This document shows, one piece after another, positions 6,457 through 13,101 of a DNA stretch of 15,403 bases. Within the stretch, counting starts at the first letter, position 1. Each line of letters begins with the position of its first letter. The stretch is from contig JASLXW010000035.1 in assembly GCA_030740135.1 (NCBI GenBank), positions 1 through 15,403 on the forward strand, read 5' to 3'. The stretch comes from Nitrospinota bacterium (GTDB lineage: Bacteria > UBA8248 > JACPRG01). Position numbers and translations under genes: made by a program. The notes beneath the pieces are model-generated. The model was not told the DNA's origin. It worked only from the letters and a program-made list of their open reading frames with translations, and searched no databases.

Positions 6457-8328
6457 ATGGGGCCGATCAAGAGAACTTTTAGCCGGATTGGGGGATGCGT
6501 GGGGACCTCGCTCGCGCTCGGGATCGTCGAGGCGAGCCGGCTGACCCTGTGGAACTACGGATTCGCGAATTCCGTCCGGGCGGACGCGGTCAACTACACA
6601 CTGGTCGCCACGTTGTTGAACCTGCCGTTGGTGGTGATCGTCTACATCCTTGCACGGTGGCTGATTCCGAAGACCGCCTTCGGCCGGGCTCAGCGGGAAT
6701 CCGCGCGCGGGGACCTCGGGCTTTTCCTTTCGACCTTCATCGCCCTCAGCCTGCTCCTCATCATCGCCCGCTCCCTGATCTTCGTGGCGCCGGCCGCCGC
6801 GCTGCTGTTCATCGGAGGGATTCGCCTCCTGGCCGGACAACCCCGCCGGCGCGTTCAGGCCGTTGCTTCGGGGCTGGCGGGAATCCTCGCCGCGTGGGCG
6901 ATTTGGGGACTGATTGCGCTCCCCAACGTCCGCCTGGATTACGACTTTTTTATCCGGAAGGCCCCGCTGCGGAAAATCACGCGGCCCGGCAAGCTCCCCC
7001 CCCACATCCTCTTCATCGTGGTGGACACCCTTCGTTCGGACCACCTGAACGCCTACGGGTATTCCAAAGACACTTCGCCCGTCATCTCCCGGCTGGCCCG
7101 GGAGGGCGTTCGCTTCACGGGCTTCCGCGCGAATTCCAACGAGACATCACAGACGGTGGCCTCCTTTTTGACCGGACGATATCCCTCGGGCCACGGCCTC
7201 CTCCGCCTGGGAGAACCCCTGCCGAGAAACGGCCCCTTGCTCACGGAGATCCTCCAAAAACGGGGGTACAACACGGCGTTCTTTACGCCCCATTGGTTTA
7301 TCGATCAACGACACCGCTTCGATCGGGGCGCGGACTACCTCTACAGCGCATGGGAAGAGACGCCGTTCCGAATGGCGGGCGCCCAGCAACTTTTCGTCTG
7401 GCTCAAGTTGACGGGGGCTTGGCCCTACGTGAGCCATGCCCTTCAATGGCTGGATACGAAGAAGAACGATCTCCTCCTGGCCGGCCTCGGGCTGCCGTCC
7501 ATGGAATCCGCCGACCGATTCACGGACAAGGTCCTGGGTTTCATGGATTACGCCACCGGCCGGGGGGATTACGACCCGGACCGGAGCCGCTTCTTCCTGT
7601 TTCTTTTCTTCCACGACCTCCACTGGCCCCGGTGCCTCCCCAAGCCTTATCAGCGGCTGTTCGACCCAAAATACGACGGCCCGGAAATCTGTATGAAGGA
7701 AAGCGCGCGCAACGCCCGGGAGGCCAAAAATGAAGTCGCCCGATACGACGGCGCGCTCCGGTTCGTGGACGACCAGGTGGGCCGACTCCTCGACAAGATG
7801 AAATCGGTAGGCTGGCTTGAGCGCTCGCTCGTCGTGATCACCTCGGACCACGGAGAGAAATTCGGCGTCGGCGGTGAATTCGGCCACGGCGGAACGATGT
7901 GGGAGGATCTGGTCCGGATTCCCCTGATCCTCCGGCAGCCTTCCCGCTGGAAAAGCGGACAATCCGTCGGCGGCGTCGCCGAACAGGTGGACCTGATGCC
8001 GACCCTCCTCGACCTGCTCCGCTTCCCTCACCCGACCGGGATTCAAGGACGAAGCCTGCTCACCGAGCGGGGGTCCTTCCCCGCGGCGACGAACCGTTCA
8101 ACCGCGTTCGGCGAGGCCGAGACGGAAAAGGGCGGGTATCATTACGTCCTGCGCGACGGCTGGAAGCTTCTCCTCGGCCTCGGAAAACCGAAGCGGCTTT
8201 TCAACCTCAAAACGGATCCCGGCGAAAAGAAAAACCTTTACGGCCGCCGGCCCCAAACCGGGGATCTGGAAAAAGCCCTGAAGCAACGGATTCAGCGGGC
8301 CCGCCGGACGGCCCCAAAGCGCCCTTGA
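6457..8328 (+). CDS. Membrane-anchored sulfatase-fold hydrolase/transferase with Thr nucleophile position
   Basis: A 623-residue protein. The first 160 residues carry about four to five hydrophobic segments (about 14-30, 46-70, 88-128, 135-156). The rest is an alkaline-phosphatase/sulfatase-superfamily domain, probably extracytoplasmic. Metal-site motifs are present: FIVVDTLRSDH (Asp190), ITSDHGEKFG (Asp464, His465) and GEFGHGG (His477). The C-terminal LFNLKTDPGEKKNL motif is typical of sulfatases. The signature where type I sulfatases have C/S-x-P-x-R reads T-S-Q-T-V (Thr230-Val234) before ASFLTGRYP, so no formylglycine can form. Thr nucleophiles are known in EptA- and LtaS-type enzymes, so a phospho- or sulfo-transfer or phosphodiesterase role on lipids or glycans is possible. 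The start has only a weak AGGGA upstream. It is divergent from padR, with no clear link to benzoyl-CoA metabolism. Confidence 0.85.
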   Translation: MGPIKRTFSRIGGCVGTSLALGIVEASRLTLWNYGFANSVRADAVNYTLVATLLNLPLVVIVYILARWLIPKTAFGRAQRESARGDLGLFLSTFIALSLLLIIARSLIFVAPAAALLFIGGIRLLAGQPRRRVQAVASGLAGILAAWAIWGLIALPNVRLDYDFFIRKAPLRKITRPGKLPPHILFIVVDTLRSDHLNAYGYSKDTSPVISRLAREGVRFTGFRANSNETSQTVASFLTGRYPSGHGLLRLGEPLPRNGPLLTEILQKRGYNTAFFTPHWFIDQRHRFDRGADYLYSAWEETPFRMAGAQQLFVWLKLTGAWPYVSHALQWLDTKKNDLLLAGLGLPSMESADRFTDKVLGFMDYATGRGDYDPDRSRFFLFLFFHDLHWPRCLPKPYQRLFDPKYDGPEICMKESARNAREAKNEVARYDGALRFVDDQVGRLLDKMKSVGWLERSLVVITSDHGEKFGVGGEFGHGGTMWEDLVRIPLILRQPSRWKSGQSVGGVAEQVDLMPTLLDLLRFPHPTGIQGRSLLTERGSFPAATNRSTAFGEAETEKGGYHYVLRDGWKLLLGLGKPKRLFNLKTDPGEKKNLYGRRPQTGDLEKALKQRIQRARRTAPKRP

Positions 8329-8851
8329 TTCACCGGGCGCCATTCCCCGTCATCGGCGCGTTTCCGATCGGGGGTCAACCGACCCGCGTGAAGAAATTGC
8401 CGCGCGACCCCCTATCGGAAATCACGAGCCGCACCGGAAAACGCTTCGTTACGGACCGGTCGGCGTGTCGAAATCCCGACGGATTTCCGACATCCCGCGA
8501 TGGATTCACGCCAGGCGCCCGCGAAATTCAATCAACCCCGGCGGGATTCGCCGCCAAGGTGATCAGCTAACCCATTCTTTCAAAATGGCTTATGAGAATC
8601 CGGGCAAACTCCCCGGCCGATTTCCAGCGCTCTGGTACAGAAATTGAGTCTTCCCTATGATATATCTGTGTCCCTTTTGATGGAAATAGCCGGTCCAAGT
8701 CCGGGAAGCGTGAGAGACCGAACCAATCCTCTCCGCGGAAAACCCGGCTTCGAGCGTGGTCCCGGCTCAACCATTCACCGGCCGCGAGGCCGCTTTCTTC
8801 CATCGCTGGAAGGAAGCGCGAGCCGCCAATCCCGGATATGCGGGGAGGAAA
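8329..8851. other. Intergenic region with inverted repeats and a possible promoter
   Basis: About 520 bp without a supportable gene. It holds the 16-bp-arm inverted repeat at 8361-8421. A hairpin follows at 8470-8487 (GAAATCC, 4-nt loop, GGATTTC) with no T-run after it. A TATGAT -10-like hexamer lies at 8656-8661 in an AT-richer patch, without a good -35 at 17 bp. The last could serve the downstream kinase-like gene. The reading frame of that gene stays open upstream to a GTG at 8756. Confidence 0.5.
8361..8421. repeat. Long inverted repeat, 16-bp arms (15/16), 29-nt loop
   Basis: Arms TTTCCGATCGGGGGTC (8361-8376) and GACCCCCTATCGGAAA (8406-8421) are complementary at 15 of 16 positions. The loop itself contains CGCG...CGCG that can pair. 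It begins 32 nt after the sulfatase-like stop codon. It is probably an mRNA 3'-end structure or factor-assisted terminator; there is no downstream T-run for a classical intrinsic terminator. A protein-binding or cruciform site is the alternative. Confidence 0.6.
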
Positions 8852-9688
8852 ATGCGCACCGAGCCCGAGCGCGGCGCCGGCCAAGCCGGTGACATTCTTC
8901 TGCAAGGGCAGGCGGGGGGCGGATCCGCGAAAGACCTCACCCAATCCCGCGACAACGACGGACCCCTTCCCCGGCGTGAATCCGACCGGACCGAAGCCCT
9001 TCGCCTCCAGAATCTGGGCGAGCTCTCGGGCTCGTTCTGCCACAATTTGAACAACCTGCTGAATCACATCATCGGGTATCTGAACCTCATGACGACCGAG
9101 GCGGAGGGCCCGCACGAATCGGCCAAGAACCTGGAAGAGATCGAGAAAACCGCCCAGGAGGCGGCCGAGTTGAACAGCCGGCTCTCCGCTCTCGCCCACC
9201 GCGTGCAGGGAGATCGGAAAGAACCGGTTCATCTCGCCAGTCTGCTCCTGGAAGCCATTCACTTGACCGAACGATTTCCGAGCCGCAGGACCCAGTTGAA
9301 TTATCACATCGAGCCGGGTCTTCCGCCGGTCTATGCGGATCCGGACGTTTTGGAGCAGGTGCTCCTGTCTCTCCTTTTGGCCGAAAATCGATACGATGGC
9401 GTGAAAAGCCTGGTGTTCGCCACCGCCGATCGAATCGACGGCGCCCTCCCATCCGAGACGAAGGTCCGCGTCTACATCTCCCGCACCCCGGTCCGCGGAA
9501 ATTCCCAGGCGCCGCCTTCCCAAGACATGCCGGCGCCGATGTTGATACACCCGAGCCTGCCGATCGTCGAATCCATCATCCGCTCACTCGGGGGCGCGGC
9601 GTCTTTTTCGATCACCGACGACGACGGGTCGGAATTCGAGATCGTCCTTGTGGCCGCGTCCCCGGACCAACCCGCCGAGCGGAACTAG
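8852..9688 (+). CDS. Histidine-kinase-like protein with degenerate ATP-binding domain (possible phosphotransferase)
   Basis: A 278-residue soluble protein with no membrane or sensory domain. The His box is well kept: GELSGSFCHNLNNLLNHIIG, phospho-acceptor His64, followed by a second helix at about 85-115, as in a DHp four-helix dimer. The catalytic/ATPase region is recognisable (DPDVLEQVLLSLLL, then IVESIIRSLGGAASFS near the end) but its ATP motifs are lost. The N-box asparagines are Ser173 and Ala177. The DxGxG G1 box is RTPVR (211-215). The GTGLGLS G2 box reads LIHPSLP (231-237). It therefore probably cannot bind ATP, resembling ChpT/Spo0B-type histidine phosphotransferases. The ATG at 8852 follows GGGGAGGAAA; a GTG at 8756 would add 32 residues. 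The receiver gene starts 5 nt downstream. Confidence 0.75.
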   Translation: MRTEPERGAGQAGDILLQGQAGGGSAKDLTQSRDNDGPLPRRESDRTEALRLQNLGELSGSFCHNLNNLLNHIIGYLNLMTTEAEGPHESAKNLEEIEKTAQEAAELNSRLSALAHRVQGDRKEPVHLASLLLEAIHLTERFPSRRTQLNYHIEPGLPPVYADPDVLEQVLLSLLLAENRYDGVKSLVFATADRIDGALPSETKVRVYISRTPVRGNSQAPPSQDMPAPMLIHPSLPIVESIIRSLGGAASFSITDDDGSEFEIVLVAASPDQPAERN

Positions 9689-9693
9689 CGCCC

Positions 9694-10101
9694 ATGCAAA
9701 AACACAGACACCCGCGCCCCACGGTCCTGATCGTCGACGATGAATCCGCAATGCGGAAGCTGGTCGCCAAGTTTCTCAACCGGGAGGGGTACGAAACCCT
9801 GACGGCCAAGGACGGGCCGGATGCCCTGAAGCTCTACGCGCTGAAGCAATCCGAAATCGATGTGACGCTTCTGGACGCGATGATGCCGGGAATGGACGGC
9901 TTAGAAACCATGGTCGCCATCCGGGAAATCGATCCGGACGCGAAATTCATCCTCTCCAGCGGCTTCCCGATAGAAGCCTTCGCCGAATCGAACCTGAGCG
10001 GCGCTTTCCTGGGAAAACCCTACACCCTCTCGGACCTGAAGAACGTCGTCACCGGCGCTTTGCTGAAGAACACCCTTGCCGGGTCCGGCCTCCCTATGTG
10101 A
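9694..10101 (+). CDS. Stand-alone CheY-like receiver domain response regulator
   Basis: A 135-residue single receiver domain without an output domain. All phosphorylation residues are visible: acidic pair Asp15-Asp16 (VLIVDDES), phospho-acceptor Asp61 (TLLDAMMPGMDG), the switch Ser in ILSSGF (88-89), and Lys108-Pro109 (LGKPY). It would be phosphorylated on Asp61 and act by protein contact or as a phosphorelay intermediate. It starts 5 nt after the stop of the degenerate kinase-like gene, so the two are almost surely co-expressed and the products are probable partners. The start context is weak (GCGGAAC upstream), suggesting translational coupling. Both proteins look like parts of a phosphorelay whose true ATP-using kinase is elsewhere. 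Confidence 0.88.
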   Translation: MQKHRHPRPTVLIVDDESAMRKLVAKFLNREGYETLTAKDGPDALKLYALKQSEIDVTLLDAMMPGMDGLETMVAIREIDPDAKFILSSGFPIEAFAESNLSGAFLGKPYTLSDLKNVVTGALLKNTLAGSGLPM

Positions 10102-10477
10102 ACCCATCGTCGGGGGCTCCATTCCACCGCGGAATCGCCGACGGGCCTCCTGGGACCCCGCCGCGCCTGAGCAAAACCGGACCCCTGACAACAGCTCAAG
10201 CGCGACTCCCCGCGGCCGGACTTCCTCGACGAATGACCGGGACGCGCCGCGGCCTTTCTCACCCCTTTCTCAAATTTCCAAGAAATTCGGGCTAAAATCA
10301 TATAAGATAAGCGCAGAGAAGGACCTTCCCGAGCACGGCCTGCGGGTTCTCTCCTACGGCGATTCCGGACGCCCCCCCTGCCGGAGATTCAAGCCATCAC
10401 CCTCTCTTCCGAGCACACCGGGAGACCGCGCCCTTCCGCGCGGCCGGAAACGTTTGACACCGCCCCGGCCCCGAACG
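10102..10477. other. Intergenic region between receiver and P-type-ATPase-like gene
   Basis: About 375 bp with no clear gene. Immediately after the receiver stop is a two-tier hairpin (CGTCGG 10108-10113 with CCGACG 10138-10143, inner ATTCC/GGAAT) that may close the transcript. Near 10293-10306 the only AT-rich patch carries TAAAAT and TATAAG, candidate -10 elements for the next gene. The downstream reading frame stays open through the whole gap, but its composition (Arg/Pro/Ser-rich) does not look like protein until about 10550. Confidence 0.45.
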
Positions 10478-12997
10478 ATGAAACGGCGGCGTCCGAATCG
10501 ACGCGGGCCGGCGCCCCCTCTCCCCCTTTCCCCCCCGCGGCCAGCCTCGCGGTTCGACGCGCGGATCGATCTGCCCGTCACCGGAATATCGGACCTCGCG
10601 CGCGCATCCCGGCTGGAGGAGAAGCTCTCGGCCGCTCCGGGCGTCTCCTACGCCGGCGTGAACATCGAGACCGAGCGCGCCACCGTCCACTATGACTCCC
10701 GGTGGGTGACGATTCCCCAGCTCGTCCGAAGCGTGGAGGAAAGCGGCGGCGGCGTCGCCGCCGTCCGGACGACCCTGGCCGTTCAGGGATTGTCGTGCGC
10801 CTCCCGCGTATCGGACATCGAGCGGGCGCTCCGGGAGGCGCCGGGCGTCCTGTCGGCGAACGTCAACCCGGCAACGGGCAGGGCGACGGTGGAATCCCTC
10901 CCCGGACTTTCCGGCGATTCGGACCTGCGGGCCGCCATCAAGTTGGCCGGGTACAGCGCGTTGGAGGCCCCCGAAGCGGAGCTCGCCGACCGGGAGGAGG
11001 AGGCGCGCAATCGCGAGGCCCGCTCCCTCTCCGCCGGGTTCATCCTTTCCGGCGCGCTTTCGGTCCTCATTCTTCTGGGGGGCCTGGAGGGGCTGTCGAC
11101 CCTCGCGCCGCAGCGGCTCCCGAGCGTCTACATCGTCTGGCTCTTGGCGACCCTTGTCCAGTTTTACACCGGCCGGGCGTTCTATCGGGGGGCCTGGGCG
11201 GCGGCGCGCCGCTGGGGCGCGGACGGGAACACCCTCATCGCCCTCGGGACCTCGACCGTCTACTTCTACAGCGCGGCCGCGGTCCTCTTTCCGGATTTTC
11301 TGCGCGGGATCGGCGACGAGCCCCGTCCGCATTTCGACGCGGCGGCGATCATGACCACCCTCATCCTCCTGGGCCGGCGGCTCGAGGTCGCGGCCCGGGG
11401 AAGGGCCCGGGCGGCCGTGAAAAACCTCCGGGGGCTTCGGCCGAAGGCCGCTCGGATTTTCCATGATGGCCGCGAGTGGGACATCCCCGCCGACCAGGTC
11501 CGGATCGGGAGCCGAATTCTGGTCGACCCCGGGAACCGGGTTCCCGCGGACGGGGTCATCGTGGAGGGAGGGTCGAGTCTCGACGAATCCGGCGGGGCGG
11601 GCGGACGTCTCCCCGTGAACAAGGGCGTCGGCGACGAGGTGTTCGCCGGCGCGTTGAACATTACGGACCGCTTCCTCTTCGAAGTCCGGGCGGCCGGCGC
11701 GGAAACCGCGCTGGCCCGAACCGCCAAGCGGGTGGAAAGCGCGCAAGGGCGCCCCGCCCCCATCCAGGGGACGGCCGACCGGCCGGCCGCGGTCTTCGTT
11801 CCGGCGGTGATCGGGACGGCCCTCATCACATTCACCCTCTGGCTGCTTCTCGGCCCGGCGCCCGCGTTCCACCCGGCCCTGTTGAGCTTTGCGGCGGTCG
11901 TGATCGTCGCCTCCCCGTGCGCTTTGGCGTTTGCGACGCCGTCCGCCGTCCAGGTGGGGACGGGGCGCGGAGCGGAGAGCGGCATCCTGATCCGGGGCGG
12001 AGAAGCCCTTGAGGCGGCCTCCGGGATTCAAACCGTCATTATTGAAAAGACGGGCGTCCTGACCGAGGGAAGACCCGAGGTGACGGACCTGATCACCGCC
12101 CACGGATTCTCGGCCGAAGAGGTCCTGCGTCTCGCGGGCGCCGCGGAGCGGCAATCCGGACATCCCCTGGGGATCGCGATTATCGAAAAGGCTCGGGAGC
12201 GCGGCGCGCCCCTCACGGCCGCGGAAAGCTTCTCCGCCGTAGCGGGCCGCGGCGTCCGCGCCGCCGTGGAAGGGCGATCCATCCTTGTGGGAAACGCCGG
12301 GTTGATGGAGGCCGAAGGGGTGGACATCTCCGGCCTGCGGAACGCCATCGAAGTCCAGACCGAGAAGGGAAAGACCCCCGTGCTCCTCGCCGTCGACGGG
12401 GTTTCGGCCGCCCTGCTGGCGACGGCGGACCCCTTGAAGGAGAGCGCCCGCGAGACCATCGAGAGACTTCATCGGATGGGTCTCGAGACCGTTCTGCTCA
12501 CCGGGGGCCATCGCCGCTCCGCCCAAGTCATCGGAGAGGAAGCGGGCATCGGGCGCGTCCTAGCGGAGGTCCCGCCCGAGGACAAGGCCCGGGAGATCCT
12601 GCGTCTGCAGGGGGAAGGAAAAAGGGCGGCCGTCGTGAGCAGCGGCTTCCGCGAAGCCCCGATCCCGGCGGACCTCGGCATCTCCATCGGGACCCGACCG
12701 GACGGGGGAGGGGGCGCCGGGGTCTCGGACATCACGCTGCCCGGCCGGGACCCCATGGGCGTCGTGAACGCGATCCGTCTCAGCCGCCGCACGCTCCGGA
12801 CCGTCAGACAGAACCTGTTTTGGGCGTTCGCCTACAACGCGGCCGCCATCCCCCTCGCCGCCGGCGTCCTGCACCCGCTTTTCGGGACGGCGCCGAGTCC
12901 GGTGATTGCTTCCCTCGCCCTGGCCGCCGGCTCGGCCTTTGTCCTCTGGAACAGCCTGCGGCTGCGGCGCTTCCAGCCCGTGGAATTCAATCCGTAA
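10478..12997 (+). CDS. CopA-like P1B-type ATPase homologue with all catalytic and metal-binding motifs substituted (pseudo-ATPase)
   Basis: An 839-residue protein with the complete layout of a heavy-metal P-type ATPase: two HMA-like domains (about 30-92 and 97-165), eight predicted membrane helices, A-, P- and N-domains, and the conserved end NLFWAFAYN...IPLAAGVL...LRLRRF. Key motifs are altered. HMA1 GMTCASC is GISDLAR (Asp39, Arg42). HMA2 CxxC is CASR (107-110). TGES is AGGR (374-377). CPC is SPC (479-481). DKTGT is EKTGV (523-527), losing the phosphorylated Asp. TGD is TGG (677). GDGxNDAP is SSGxREAP (721-728). The TM8 Met is Leu815. The N-domain HP pair (562-563) and YN (786-787) remain. 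It cannot form an aspartyl-phosphate as written, so it is unlikely to pump. The start is uncertain: no good ribosome site precedes ATG 10478, and a TTG at 10454 is in frame. Confidence 0.82.
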   Translation: MKRRRPNRRGPAPPLPLSPPRPASRFDARIDLPVTGISDLARASRLEEKLSAAPGVSYAGVNIETERATVHYDSRWVTIPQLVRSVEESGGGVAAVRTTLAVQGLSCASRVSDIERALREAPGVLSANVNPATGRATVESLPGLSGDSDLRAAIKLAGYSALEAPEAELADREEEARNREARSLSAGFILSGALSVLILLGGLEGLSTLAPQRLPSVYIVWLLATLVQFYTGRAFYRGAWAAARRWGADGNTLIALGTSTVYFYSAAAVLFPDFLRGIGDEPRPHFDAAAIMTTLILLGRRLEVAARGRARAAVKNLRGLRPKAARIFHDGREWDIPADQVRIGSRILVDPGNRVPADGVIVEGGSSLDESGGAGGRLPVNKGVGDEVFAGALNITDRFLFEVRAAGAETALARTAKRVESAQGRPAPIQGTADRPAAVFVPAVIGTALITFTLWLLLGPAPAFHPALLSFAAVVIVASPCALAFATPSAVQVGTGRGAESGILIRGGEALEAASGIQTVIIEKTGVLTEGRPEVTDLITAHGFSAEEVLRLAGAAERQSGHPLGIAIIEKARERGAPLTAAESFSAVAGRGVRAAVEGRSILVGNAGLMEAEGVDISGLRNAIEVQTEKGKTPVLLAVDGVSAALLATADPLKESARETIERLHRMGLETVLLTGGHRRSAQVIGEEAGIGRVLAEVPPEDKAREILRLQGEGKRAAVVSSGFREAPIPADLGISIGTRPDGGGGAGVSDITLPGRDPMGVVNAIRLSRRTLRTVRQNLFWAFAYNAAAIPLAAGVLHPLFGTAPSPVIASLALAAGSAFVLWNSLRLRRFQPVEFNP

Positions 12998-13101
12998 CCG
13001 CGGCCTGTTCTCTCCTCCCGGGCTTTTTTGGTAGGATGGCCGCCGGGGCGCGTGACGTTCTCCACCCGGCCGGCCCGGGGATTCAAGAGGATAAGGAGCC
13101 G

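Noticed and set aside
6229..7044. Minus-strand frame of 271 codons spanning padR start and sulfatase-like gene
   Set aside because: It overlaps two well-supported genes and the regulatory region; the translation is Arg/Glu/Gly-rich and matches nothing recognisable.
8567..9550. Minus-strand frame of 327 codons
   Set aside because: Antisense to the His-box gene, which has clear family motifs; no motif in the antisense product.
10397..12526. Minus-strand frame of 709 codons
   Set aside because: Shadow of the P-type-ATPase-like gene, caused by scarcity of stops in GC-rich DNA.
10478..12997. Annotation as a working copper-exporting ATPase
   Set aside because: The phospho-acceptor Asp, TGES Glu, hinge GDGxND and CPC are all absent, so homology does not support the function.
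13000..13030. Intrinsic terminator after the P-type-ATPase-like gene
   Set aside because: There is a T6 run at 13024-13029, but I could not form a convincing GC stem directly before it.
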